Assembly (NCBI RefSeq): GCF_003545805.1
Contig: NZ_NMQR01000007.1
Coordinates: forward strand, 62,001 to 126,000
Direction of reading: 5' to 3'
DNA: 64,000 bases
Source: Photorhabdus sp. CRCIA-P01
GTDB taxonomy: Bacteria; Pseudomonadota; Gammaproteobacteria; Enterobacterales; Enterobacteriaceae
Under the pieces are notes generated by a model. That model was given only the letters and a program-made list of their open reading frames with translations. It was not told where the DNA came from and did no database searches. Position 1 is the first letter of the stretch. Every line of letters starts with the position of its first letter. Shown in pieces: positions 1 to 8,139 of the stretch. The position numbers and the translations under genes were made by a program.

Positions 1-468
1 TGTGTGTGGCCCACCACTGACACGCAATTGTTTCTCAACAATAGCATAGTATTTTTCTAAATCAGTCAGATGAATTGGCCAGGCAATATCAAGCCCAATA
101 CCTGATAACCAAGAGCGAGCATCAAAATCACAATCCTGATAACGGAAAGATGCACCGCCATAAAAGAGCGTCCCCCCGCCTACATTTCGCGTACTCCAAG
201 ACCATCCCCGCTCTTCCCAGCCATTTTCCCCTTTAATCTCTGCCATGGGAGAAGAATTATCCACCTCTTCTTGTGTTACTTTAGGCGCAAGTAGGTTTCC
301 TTCTTCAACCATAATGACCGACCAACCACATGCTTGCAGTGCATTCGCAACTACCGCACCACTAGCACCACTACCTATCACACAAGCGTCGGCAACTAGC
401 TCAGCAGGTGCCTGTTTTAATCCATGAAAATGGCGTGCACCTAACTGTAATTTTTCTTGAATTGACAT
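1..468 (-). CDS. GMC-family FAD oxidoreductase, N-terminal part (BtrQ/NeoG-type candidate)
   Basis: Partial gene; the C-terminus lies beyond the window edge. The visible 156 residues contain the FAD-binding glycine motif VIGSGASGA at about residues 26-34, a following E-E-G segment and the GMC-type stretch NVGGGTLFYGG, so a flavin alcohol oxidase/dehydrogenase is well supported. In 2-DOS aminoglycoside pathways a GMC enzyme (BtrQ, NeoG) oxidises the 6'-hydroxyl of paromamine to the aldehyde; the neighbours make that the best guess here (inference). The start at 468 has GGAG 11 nt upstream. An in-frame ATG at 492 adds eight codons and is an alternative. It is the last visible gene of the operon, 70 bp after the preceding glycosyltransferase. 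Confidence 0.85.
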   Translation of the reverse strand, partial: MSIQEKLQLGARHFHGLKQAPAELVADACVIGSGASGAVVANALQACGWSVIMVEEGNLLAPKVTQEEVDNSSPMAEIKGENGWEERGWSWSTRNVGGGTLFYGGASFRYQDCDFDARSWLSGIGLDIAWPIHLTDLEKYYAIVEKQLRVSGGPHT

Positions 469-538
469 CTTATGATTTTCTCCAGGGTCCATTATCACCA
501 CTTCTTTTCATCACTAAAAAGGTCTAAGGAGGTTGTTT

Positions 539-1561
539 TCATCGGTGGCGCGCTGCCATGTGGTGTAACAATTGGCTATAAGCGGCTCCCACGTCATTCC
601 ATGACCAATGAGATCGGGGAACTGGGGTCAGCCCCGTAATACCCTCTTCTTTCAACCAATCAAGTAAGGCGTTGTTATCTTCAACAAGATGAGCGGCAAA
701 ACGGCGCGTAGCACCCGAATGGGCATAAGCCACAACCGGTATACCCAGTTGTACGGCTTCGGCGGACAGAAAGTTAAATGTCTCGTGATAATCACTTAAT
801 ACTAGTGCAGCACTGGCTCCGCCAAAAATCAGCTCGTGATCGTGTTCCAGATCGTAATAATCGAAAACCTTATGTCGTTCACCCAAATTTAAACCATTAA
901 AATAGTGCCTGGCTTCTTTGCCCCGTTTCGACCAGTTGTTAAAGAGGATATGCAGATGCAATCCCTTTTCCAGACAAGCCTCGACAACCGGAGCAAGCTT
1001 CTCAAGCGTTACTTTACCCGCTAATAAGACCACCGGACCGTTGGGAGAATGGTAATCACGGGCGGGGATATGATCCGCCGCCCAAGGAATGTAATGTCGT
1101 TTGGGAAAGCAATATGTCCATGGCGCCTCATAAAAAAAGACATCGGCGGCATAGGCGTCTGGCGCAGCGGCAATGGCGACGCAATCAGCGGCATTTGCTC
1201 CGGGCTGATGGGCATGGCAGGCAGACAAATTCGCATGGGAGTCGGTGAGCAACGAGACATCATGCCAGACCCGGATAGTACGCTGTCTCAGCGATTCTGG
1301 CGCTTGTTGACCAGCGCGAAATAACTCGCTTTCCATTAAAGGAATGATAGCCGTGATATTTTGGGATGAGACTCGCTCTGCTAAGTTATCAAAGGTTGGG
1401 TATTCTTGCGCAGAATACCAGATGACCTCAACGTCGCAGCGGGGCAGAATATGCGCAAGATTCCAATAGGCCGTTTCTATTCCCCCCCACCCCCGACGAT
1501 CAAAATTGTCTGGATACCGCTCTATCAATACCACATATTGTGACGTTTTTTTAAAGGACAT
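539..1561 (-). CDS. GT4-type glycosyltransferase (second sugar transferase of the aminoglycoside cluster)
   Basis: 340 residues. The C-terminal half has the GT4 donor-site pattern (HETFNFLSAEAVQLGIPVVA) with two spaced glutamates, and the N-terminus has a G-G-I-E-T stretch typical of the acceptor-side Rossmann fold. A longer reading frame exists upstream, but the ATG at 1561 overlaps the end of the preceding radical SAM gene by 11 bp, which fits translational coupling, and the longer N-terminus would lie inside that gene. It is clearly different from the BtrM-like transferase next to it. By position it may add the last sugar, as the ribostamycin GlcNAc-transferase does in neomycin synthesis. 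Donor and acceptor cannot be read from sequence. Confidence 0.8.
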   Translation of the reverse strand: MSFKKTSQYVVLIERYPDNFDRRGWGGIETAYWNLAHILPRCDVEVIWYSAQEYPTFDNLAERVSSQNITAIIPLMESELFRAGQQAPESLRQRTIRVWHDVSLLTDSHANLSACHAHQPGANAADCVAIAAAPDAYAADVFFYEAPWTYCFPKRHYIPWAADHIPARDYHSPNGPVVLLAGKVTLEKLAPVVEACLEKGLHLHILFNNWSKRGKEARHYFNGLNLGERHKVFDYYDLEHDHELIFGGASAALVLSDYHETFNFLSAEAVQLGIPVVAYAHSGATRRFAAHLVEDNNALLDWLKEEGITGLTPVPRSHWSWNDVGAAYSQLLHHMAARHR

Positions 1562-2258
1562 AATCGAACGCCTCACTTTTTTGATGTGAACGATTATTGC
1601 AACGACGGCAAATGTCCATTGCATTTCGATTTCCACATGAGAGTGCTTCACGGGCCCGACGAAACTGAGGTGAATTCCAGATTCCCATGATAGGGGTATC
1701 AAAGACGTTGCCGAGAACCACTTCCTCTTTGTTATCCTCATAGCAAAGCACTACATTCCCTGTGATCGTGATAATCAACATGTCTGATGGCGCAAAACAG
1801 GGAAGATTCGAGACGATTTCTGGCCCGGCGATCACATTGCCCGCACGATTGGTCAACTGTAACTGATCAGGAATAAGCCAGATAAGATCAGGTTTGGGCG
1901 CTCCAGGTTTGCTGTCGTGCTGAGTGATAATAAACTGTTTAATGCCATTTTTATGTAACAGTTGATATTTTTCATCCGTCAGATAATCGCCATTGCTATA
2001 CAGTATTTGTCTGACTTCCGGCAGCCGTTCAGTTATCCGGGCGACAAATTGCGGTAACTTAGGATGCAGCAGCGGTTCATTATAAAAATGATAAGAAAGT
2101 CTCCCAGTAAAATTTGCTTCTTCCAATCTGTCGATAATACGCTCAAATTGCTCAGGTTTCATTCTATTAGGGGCATCGCGTGGCGCTATTACATTAGGGC
2201 AATACACACAACGTCGATTGCATCGTGAATTGATTTCAATCTCTACCATAGAAAACAT
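1551..2258 (-). CDS. btrN: Radical SAM 2-deoxy-scyllo-inosamine dehydrogenase (BtrN-like)
   Basis: 235 residues. The radical SAM cluster ligands are C13, C17 and C20 (CNRRCVYC). Four more cysteines, C154, C172, C217 and C220, have the 18-45-3 spacing that I recall for the auxiliary 4Fe-4S cluster of Bacillus circulans BtrN. The opening FSMVEIEIN and the ending FDYVL also match BtrN closely. BtrN oxidises 2-deoxy-scyllo-inosamine to the 3-amino ketone, the third step to 2-deoxystreptamine. As I know them, actinomycete clusters use an NAD-dependent dehydrogenase here instead, so this cluster follows the Bacillus route. The RBS AAGGA lies 8 nt before the ATG. The 3' end overlaps the next gene by 11 bp. 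Confidence 0.9.
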   Translation of the reverse strand: MFSMVEIEINSRCNRRCVYCPNVIAPRDAPNRMKPEQFERIIDRLEEANFTGRLSYHFYNEPLLHPKLPQFVARITERLPEVRQILYSNGDYLTDEKYQLLHKNGIKQFIITQHDSKPGAPKPDLIWLIPDQLQLTNRAGNVIAGPEIVSNLPCFAPSDMLIITITGNVVLCYEDNKEEVVLGNVFDTPIMGIWNSPQFRRAREALSCGNRNAMDICRRCNNRSHQKSEAFDYVL

Positions 2259-2295
2259 ATACGTTATCCTTATAGTGTTATTTGGTTGGATACTG

Positions 2296-3525
2296 TTATT
2301 TGGTAACAGATTGCTCGACTAGCTCGTGATAGATACTCTTTAATCGAGGCAATACAACGTCTGGTGCAAAGATTTCTATCGGATTTTTGTTGTTATCACT
2401 CTCTTCTACGATGGGAGACTGTTGAGGCTGGGCCAGAGCACGGTTAATGCAGTTAACCAATTGGTTCATGTCTCCAGCGGGAGCGAGCAGCTCAGGCGAA
2501 ATTTTTCCCAGTATTTCGTTAATACCGCCAACGGCATAGGCAGCCACCGGCACTCCTACCGCAGTAGCTTCAATGGAAACACCACCAAACTCTTCGTGTT
2601 CCGACGGCATGACAATGACATGACAGGCCGCAATCGCGGTTGCCACCTGATCATTGGGGATAAATCCCGTGATAGTAAATTGGGACTCTAACTGATATTG
2701 AGCAATAGTCTCTTCGAGTCTATGCCGTTGCGGGCCATCTCCCACGACTAAAAAATGCAGGTCAAGATGACGCAGACGATCAGCCACAGCAACAAAATGT
2801 GTCCAACCTTTTTCTTTTGCTATACGCCCAATAAAGCCAATGTTTTTTGTTTTTAATCCATATTTCTGCCGAAAAGCCTGAATTGCTGATTCATCGGGAT
2901 GCCGGAATTGTTTGGGATCGACAACATCAGGAACGATTTCCACACGACGGGCATATGGACGAATAACAGAGGCGGTACGTTCAGTCAGTGCGATGGTCGT
3001 TGCGGCAATGTTTATCGCCTTACGTTCCAGATAGCGAGCCAGTTTATGTGTCATACGATCCCAAATTGACATCGGCTGATAAACTGACAGTCGTGAACAG
3101 TGGATGGTGAGTATCAATGGACAAGATAGCAACTTAGGAACCAGATAAGCGACTAACAGCGCAGGGATTTGCCCATCAAGATGGAGATGAATAAGATCAA
3201 AAGGTTCCTGTCGCATTTTTGGGCGGATAGCTAACAACGTTGCCAGTGCCCAGGATTGGGTTAATCCTTTTAATCCAGTCAACTCCGAACGTAATTCAGG
3301 TAACTGGAGATACGTTCTTTCTACACAGAGATTGGTGTGTAAATTACGTTGGTGTGGCAGACCAGGAAAACCGATAGTCATCACATGCTGTTGTACTCCT
3401 CGCTCCGCCAGCCACATAGCCTGCCGCCAAATCTGGATCTGCATTCCACCGACAGAGTCATATTCAGCAGGCCAACTCTTTACATCAGGGTGATGAAAAA
3501 AAGGCGTTAATCGCAATACACGCAT
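2296..3525 (-). CDS. btrM: 2-deoxystreptamine N-acetylglucosaminyltransferase (BtrM/KanF-like GT4)
   Basis: 409 residues, GT4 fold. Family landmarks in order: VGGMQIQI near the N-terminus, IGFPGLP, LHLDGQIPALL, HCSRLSVYQPMS, VPDVVDP, GRIAKEKGW, VVGDGPQR, GFIPNDQ and the donor-site segment EEFGGVSIEATAVGVPVAAY. These are the phrases I associate with the BtrM/NeoD/KanF group, which attaches GlcNAc from UDP-GlcNAc to 2-DOS to give 2'-N-acetylparomamine. A KanF-like preference for UDP-glucose cannot be excluded, but the PIG-L deacetylase in the same operon supports GlcNAc. RBS GAGGA precedes the ATG. It lies 16 bp after the upstream radical SAM gene. Confidence 0.88.
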   Translation of the reverse strand: MRVLRLTPFFHHPDVKSWPAEYDSVGGMQIQIWRQAMWLAERGVQQHVMTIGFPGLPHQRNLHTNLCVERTYLQLPELRSELTGLKGLTQSWALATLLAIRPKMRQEPFDLIHLHLDGQIPALLVAYLVPKLLSCPLILTIHCSRLSVYQPMSIWDRMTHKLARYLERKAINIAATTIALTERTASVIRPYARRVEIVPDVVDPKQFRHPDESAIQAFRQKYGLKTKNIGFIGRIAKEKGWTHFVAVADRLRHLDLHFLVVGDGPQRHRLEETIAQYQLESQFTITGFIPNDQVATAIAACHVIVMPSEHEEFGGVSIEATAVGVPVAAYAVGGINEILGKISPELLAPAGDMNQLVNCINRALAQPQQSPIVEESDNNKNPIEIFAPDVVLPRLKSIYHELVEQSVTK

Positions 3526-3541
3526 ATCTTGTCCTCTTTTC

Positions 3542-4453
3542 CTATTTATTAAGTGTCATACGATCACGCTGGTTGTTGAACTCTTGGTTAGAAAGACAAG
3601 TACCACAAGGAAAGTGGTCATATTCCTGCTCTTCTTGCAATCCTTCAATTTCCAAATACTTGGGAACAGGAGAGTAAGAATCACACTTCACCATTGAGAT
3701 ATTTTCGCCATCAATGTAATAGTTGAAACCATTCTTAATCTGGTCACAGACGAAATCACCGCGTCGCCCATGTTGGTAGATATAATCCCAACGGTCGAAG
3801 AAAGCCTTACATTCCAAAAAAGGGGCTTTATGAAGCTGTTCATAATTCAAATGCACTGTCAGTGGTCGCCCTTTAGTTGCTAGCAGGGGTAAAAAGTGCA
3901 GGCGACCAGTGAAACCACGAGCCTGCAAGGTATCGATAAAATCATTAATTTCTTCGACGGATTGGCCGTGGTAGACACATTGCAAGTCGGCAGAAAGGCT
4001 CACGGCATGGTCTAAAATGATATCTATCTGCTTTTGTCTTAAACCCCGTGCCTTATTCATTTGCTCAGTATGCCCATCAATAGAAATGACCCAAAGCAAA
4101 CCAGGACGAAGACAGGCGGGAAGACGTGTGCCATTGGTGAGTACTTCGATGGAATAATCTTTTTTCTGAACACATTCAGCCAAAAAATCGAGTATTTTTG
4201 GGTAAAGTGTAATTTCCCCATCGGCTTCAACCCGAAGGAAAACATCATGCGGATTAAAGCGCTCCAAAATGCGTGTTAATGAACTAATAACAGCTTCAGT
4301 GTTCACTCTCGCCCGCTTTATCTCACAATAGCTGCAACGTAGATTACAGGATGTTTTTATCCCGATATTACGATAACGACGCACCCGGCGAGTCACGGGA
4401 GGCCAAGATGAAGGTAGTTGAATAGTATGAATAATATTGATTAAGTCTGACAT
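3542..4453 (-). CDS. Radical SAM enzyme, possible aminoglycoside epimerase
   Basis: 303 residues with the radical SAM motif C36-x3-C40-x2-C43 (CNLRCSYC). Further cysteines are C257 (VKCDSYS) and a C283-x2-C286 pair near the C-terminus, suggesting an extra cluster or a hydrogen-donor cysteine. It is not a BtrN paralogue: length and cysteine layout differ. In neomycin biosynthesis the radical SAM epimerase NeoN (about 300 residues, using a single cysteine as H donor) converts neomycin C to B, and this gene fits in size and context; that assignment is inference. RBS AGGGGG lies 4 nt before the ATG. A 158-bp gap separates it from the inosose synthase gene, the only sizeable gap inside the operon. 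Confidence 0.75.
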   Translation of the reverse strand: MSDLINIIHTIQLPSSWPPVTRRVRRYRNIGIKTSCNLRCSYCEIKRARVNTEAVISSLTRILERFNPHDVFLRVEADGEITLYPKILDFLAECVQKKDYSIEVLTNGTRLPACLRPGLLWVISIDGHTEQMNKARGLRQKQIDIILDHAVSLSADLQCVYHGQSVEEINDFIDTLQARGFTGRLHFLPLLATKGRPLTVHLNYEQLHKAPFLECKAFFDRWDYIYQHGRRGDFVCDQIKNGFNYYIDGENISMVKCDSYSPVPKYLEIEGLQEEQEYDHFPCGTCLSNQEFNNQRDRMTLNK

Positions 4454-4611
4454 AATACCCCCTAAGAACCTGATTACTGCGTATAGTTCGACATTTATAA
4501 GCGCCTCTAGAAACTGAGAACTCTCATATTAGTACCAGTAGGTTTTAGTTTCTTTGCTGCGCTCCGTTGAACAATTGTCATGACAGGCTGTAATCAGACT
4601 CTAATTAAATT

Positions 4612-5844
4612 TCAGGTTGTTTGAAAAATATGCTGGCGCAACATTGATTCGACTAAATCAACAGGCACAAGCGTTAAGGGATGCCTTTCACCACTCCAAA
4701 GGGGGGCTCCCAATTCATTTAACAGAATCATCGGAATTTCATTGGGCTTAGCGCGCAGATAACCGCGTTTATTATCAGATTGCAGTATCTGCATAATGGC
4801 TTCCGGGGTTGTTCCTACAGGCGCCTTAATATCGACGCCGTTAAGGTGAATCAGGCGGTAGTGCATATCACGTGCTTGTGATGTCAATAAACCAAGGGTG
4901 TGAGAAACTTCAGCTGCGACTATCATGCCAAGCGCCACGGATTCGCCATGAGTCAGTCTTCCATTACAGCTTAATTCGATAGCGTGCCCTACAGTGTGAC
5001 CATATTCGAATACAAGGGCATGATGTCTCTCCCGCTTATCGTTAACCATGACTTTTTGTTTGGTGAGAGCCCCCGCCTGAACGATGCATGCAAGTGTTTG
5101 CTCGTCGTAATGCGCTTCTGCATTCAGTGTCCTGGTTAAAAATGGGATATTTTCGGTTTCTAATATCAGCACATTTTTAATGATTTCGCATAATCCAGAT
5201 CGCAAGTGTTGGGGCGGCAACGTCAGCAGGAAAGCAGTATCAGCAAAAACCGCTTCTGGCGTATGAAAACAGCCCATCAGATTTTTGCCTTGTGGCATGT
5301 TCACCGCTTGTTTAAGAGAAATAACAGAATCGCTCATTGCAATCAGGCTGGTGGGGATATGCACGAAACGAATACCACGAAATAGTAGCGCAGCCAGTAG
5401 CCCTGCTATATTGCCGATAACCCCCCCTCCCATCGCGACAATAACACTTTTGCGATCAACATCCGCATTAAGCAATTGATTTGCCAAATAATCCAATGTA
5501 TTGAGTGATTTGTTAGCTTCTCCTTCCGGAATTGACCAGACCCAAACCGGCACCTCTGTTTTTAGAGTTAGCCGTTGTACGAAAGGAGCAGCATGAAGCT
5601 GGTTTACGGTATCGTCAGTAATGATATGCAGAGAAGACGCCGACATCTCAGCTAAATGCGCCGAAATTTCCTCTGTGCAGTGGCTCCCTATCCAGAAAGG
5701 ATAAGCAACATCTTCAAAACGCAATTCAATTTTATGCATAGAATACGCATTATCTTGAAGTAAACAGGATGACACATTGCTTTTTTCAGGTAACTTATTG
5801 TTATTAAAAGGTATATCAATACCATTTTTTTCGGTATTTATCAT
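4612..5844 (-). CDS. btrC: 2-deoxy-scyllo-inosose synthase (DHQ-synthase family)
   Basis: 410 residues. The fold is that of dehydroquinate synthase, with the NAD loop GGGVIGNIAG and metal ligands in GLCEIIKN, FEYGHTVGHA and LTHGESVA. DOI-synthase hallmarks replace the DHQS ones: SDSVISLKQAVNMPQGKNLMG, then EIIKN-x-LILE where DHQS has E-V-I-K-Y-G. The SDNKRGY segment near the C-terminus agrees with BtrC. It cyclises glucose-6-phosphate to 2-deoxy-scyllo-inosose, the committed step to 2-DOS. About 36 extra N-terminal residues precede the conserved region; an inner ATG before HKIELRF lacks an RBS, so the longer start is kept. It starts 14 bp after the carrier-like gene. Confidence 0.92.
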   Translation of the reverse strand: MINTEKNGIDIPFNNNKLPEKSNVSSCLLQDNAYSMHKIELRFEDVAYPFWIGSHCTEEISAHLAEMSASSLHIITDDTVNQLHAAPFVQRLTLKTEVPVWVWSIPEGEANKSLNTLDYLANQLLNADVDRKSVIVAMGGGVIGNIAGLLAALLFRGIRFVHIPTSLIAMSDSVISLKQAVNMPQGKNLMGCFHTPEAVFADTAFLLTLPPQHLRSGLCEIIKNVLILETENIPFLTRTLNAEAHYDEQTLACIVQAGALTKQKVMVNDKRERHHALVFEYGHTVGHAIELSCNGRLTHGESVALGMIVAAEVSHTLGLLTSQARDMHYRLIHLNGVDIKAPVGTTPEAIMQILQSDNKRGYLRAKPNEIPMILLNELGAPLWSGERHPLTLVPVDLVESMLRQHIFQTT

Positions 5845-5858
5845 TTTTTTACCTGTAA

Positions 5859-6134
5859 TTAAGGTGATAATGGCATTGGTTCATCAGATGATTGTGCATT
5901 AAGCTTCTCGTTTATTATTTCCGCGAGGTTATTAATTTCCATTGATAGATGTTCGTATTTCGACCAACCCAGCGTGCAATCAAGGAGTGCTTCCAGACGT
6001 ACCATAAATTCAATGGCATCCCGTGCAGGGATCTCTAACCGCCCTCGCTTGATTAATTCTTCTGCGTCATCTCCCGTTGTCTCACAGGCGATTTTGATAA
6101 TTAATTGACGAATATAACTTACTGATATTGACAT
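5859..6134 (-). CDS. Carrier-protein-like small protein lacking the phosphopantetheine serine
   Basis: 91 residues, predicted helical. The pattern resembles an acyl carrier protein: an N-terminal helix, then PARDAIEFMVRLEALL where carriers have D-S-L/I before a helix ending L-E, then INNLAEIINEKL like the last ACP helix. The serine that would hold the 4'-phosphopantetheine arm is alanine (codon GCC), so it should not be a normal acyl carrier. It might be a structural partner or a carrier relic; the family call is moderate. The start at 6134 has GGGAG 5 nt upstream and overlaps the deacetylase gene by 16 bp. A longer in-frame start at 6188 would lie inside that gene and is rejected. Confidence 0.6.
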   Translation of the reverse strand: MSISVSYIRQLIIKIACETTGDDAEELIKRGRLEIPARDAIEFMVRLEALLDCTLGWSKYEHLSMEINNLAEIINEKLNAQSSDEPMPLSP

Positions 6135-6892
6135 GATTTCTCCCAAAATCTTTCTGCATGGTAAACTGCTTGCCCGGTATGGAAACATGTTTGTGCCAGA
6201 CGTTGTGCATGGACAATAATTGCATCAATCGTTTCCTGATCGGTTTGGCTGGCATAATTAGATAGTGCTGCGTATTTATCTGCTAATGTTTGATCGATAC
6301 TGATGGCTTCTAGTATGCTGAATTTTCGCTCTGTCAACTGTTTTTCTAAAATATCCAGTGTAAATTCAGCTGCATAGGGCAGGTCTTCGTAAAAAGCAAG
6401 TTGCCATTGATGATTATGTAGTGAACAAATGGCGTGATGGACAATCTGATGGTCGATATGATGACCAATGGCGGCTGGCGCAATCACAACATCAGGGCTG
6501 GACTCTGCCAAGACCTGCTGTAGCTTCTCCAATACGATTGAAGTTCGTATGTCATTAGTAAGTTGTCCCTGAGTAAATTGCAATTGGCGCTCACTCCCAT
6601 CGTCATAGCCGGACAGGCTGGAATCTGAGAGCCCAAGAGGGTATAACTTCATCTTAAAATTTTGACAAAAAGTCTGCTCTTCTTTTACCCGTACTTTACT
6701 GATAACGGCGGAACCCACATCACGCAGGGATTTAGGGAGCGCCCATCGACTTTGGGTAAATACGGTCACAACCTCTAATGTAGATACAGCCGCCAATTGT
6801 GAGACGAAACCACCTATCGAATAAGCAATATCATCGGGATGTGGAGCAATTAAGGTCAAACGTTTGCCATACCAGTCTTTTATTCTGCTCAT
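6119..6892 (-). CDS. btrD: PIG-L family deacetylase (2'-N-acetylparomamine deacetylase, BtrD-like)
   Basis: 257 residues. The zinc-binding motif APHPDD (H18, D20, D21) is followed much later by GHHIDHQIVHHA, which supplies the third zinc ligand, as in LmbE/PIG-L N-acetylglucosamine deacetylases. In 2-DOS pathways BtrD removes the 2'-acetyl group after GlcNAc transfer, giving paromamine. The start at 6892 overlaps the stop of the preceding gene in an ATGA arrangement, with AAAGG upstream; an ATG 21 nt earlier is possible but lies further into the neighbour. Context with the BtrM-like transferase makes the substrate assignment likely but it is inferred. Confidence 0.87.
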   Translation of the reverse strand: MSRIKDWYGKRLTLIAPHPDDIAYSIGGFVSQLAAVSTLEVVTVFTQSRWALPKSLRDVGSAVISKVRVKEEQTFCQNFKMKLYPLGLSDSSLSGYDDGSERQLQFTQGQLTNDIRTSIVLEKLQQVLAESSPDVVIAPAAIGHHIDHQIVHHAICSLHNHQWQLAFYEDLPYAAEFTLDILEKQLTERKFSILEAISIDQTLADKYAALSNYASQTDQETIDAIIVHAQRLAQTCFHTGQAVYHAERFWEKSCQYQ

Positions 6893-8139
6893 AATGCATA
6901 CCTTTGTAACCAATGGATAGCATCGGCAGCAGGCATAACATCACTGGCGCCGTCGATCATATTGAATGCGGCTTCCATTTGTCGCTCGATAGAGACATGG
7001 ATTTGGTGCTGCGTAGAAAAGTGTAGAGCAAGTTCTGAAAATACCTGTTTGAAGTGGATCTCTAATTTCGTTAAAACGGCTTCCGTTGCCAGCGAGATAG
7101 CCTGATTATCAAACTTATACAGTAACAGGCCGTGTTTACCGCAAGCAGTATAGAAAGCCTCATCCAATTCTGGCGTTGCACAGATAAATTGCAGTAATGG
7201 TCCATCTCCCATAACTTTTATTGGCAACTCTGCCTGCGCAATCAGTGTGCGTAATGTGTTTACCAGCATTGACCCACACGTGACCAGACGTTTGTAGCCT
7301 TGTTCGTCATGCATATATTTCAATGTGGCTAAAGCAGCAACAATAGGCACTGTGTCAAAGTAGGCGGTATAGGTCATATGTTTAGTTTTTTGCATCATTT
7401 CAGTTGGCCCGACAAGGCAGGATAAGCGTTGCCCATTGCATAGTCCTTTGGCAAAAGTATAAAAATCAGCCTGTTCGCCAATAACCTGTGGTAACGCAGA
7501 ACCAGTCACTGAACGATAGCCATTTTTGACTTCATCACTGCAAAATAGAACGCCATATTCACGGGCAAGATGGGCTATTTTTTTTAATGTTTCTGGTTTG
7601 AGATGTACATAGTCGGGAGAAATCATCACCATTGCGACTTCGCCATGATAGTTTTCTAACACATCAGCCAGTAATTCAGGGATGAAGTAGAAATCGATAA
7701 TGCCGCTTTCATTTGGCTGCAAAAAATGGGAAGGCGAAGCCCATAAATCCCCCCAGCCGTGGTAACCTGCGCTGGCGATGATTTTTTTGCCTGTTATCTT
7801 CCGGGCACACTGGACAACAGCACGGCAGGCTTCCGTTCCTGAGCTGAAAAAAGCAACTTGCCCATTCGGGATACCACTATCAGCAACAATGATTTCTGCA
7901 AGAGCCTCAAAAGGTTCTGACCAACAGGTGGAAGACCCCTGTTTATTATTTAAACTGGCGATTATTGCTTCTGTGACTGCCGGATGATGGTGCCCCAACG
8001 TGATGCTACCTTTGCCATTCATCAGGTCAATATAGTCTTTTCCATCACTCAGTCTGACGATAGCGCCACTTGCGGATAGAGCACGTAAGTTTGGTGCCGG
8101 TACGCCGACAGCAGAGGCGATTTTTTCAGGTTTACTCAT
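6889..8139 (-). CDS. btrB: Class III PLP aminotransferase (6'-dehydroparomamine aminotransferase, BtrB-like)
   Basis: 416 residues, fold-type I class III (glutamate-1-semialdehyde aminomutase-like). Visible features are GKGSITLGHHHPAV, the phosphate-binding FSSGTEA at about 98-104, AGYHGWGD, D202 in SDEV and the Schiff-base lysine K231 in FAKGLCNG. In butirosin and neomycin clusters such an enzyme transaminates the 6'-aldehyde made by the GMC oxidase, giving neamine. The same enzyme can act again on the last sugar in neomycin. The start at 8139 has AGGAG 5 nt upstream and overlaps the previous gene by 8 bp; the ATG at 8187 lacks such a site and lies in the neighbour. The stop overlaps the next start (ATGA). 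Confidence 0.87.
   Translation of the reverse strand: MSKPEKIASAVGVPAPNLRALSASGAIVRLSDGKDYIDLMNGKGSITLGHHHPAVTEAIIASLNNKQGSSTCWSEPFEALAEIIVADSGIPNGQVAFFSSGTEACRAVVQCARKITGKKIIASAGYHGWGDLWASPSHFLQPNESGIIDFYFIPELLADVLENYHGEVAMVMISPDYVHLKPETLKKIAHLAREYGVLFCSDEVKNGYRSVTGSALPQVIGEQADFYTFAKGLCNGQRLSCLVGPTEMMQKTKHMTYTAYFDTVPIVAALATLKYMHDEQGYKRLVTCGSMLVNTLRTLIAQAELPIKVMGDGPLLQFICATPELDEAFYTACGKHGLLLYKFDNQAISLATEAVLTKLEIHFKQVFSELALHFSTQHQIHVSIERQMEAAFNMIDGASDVMPAADAIHWLQRYAL

Noticed and set aside
4612-5844. Dehydroquinate synthase or 2-epi-5-epi-valiolone synthase
   Set aside because: The EIIKN-x-LILE and SDSVISLKQAVN segments and the operon context match 2-deoxy-scyllo-inosose synthase better than either alternative.
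1551-6134. A radical SAM peptide-maturation (RiPP) system with the 91-residue protein as precursor
   Set aside because: The small protein is carrier-like with no leader/core pattern, and one radical SAM enzyme has the BtrN cysteine spacing; the neighbours are sugar enzymes.
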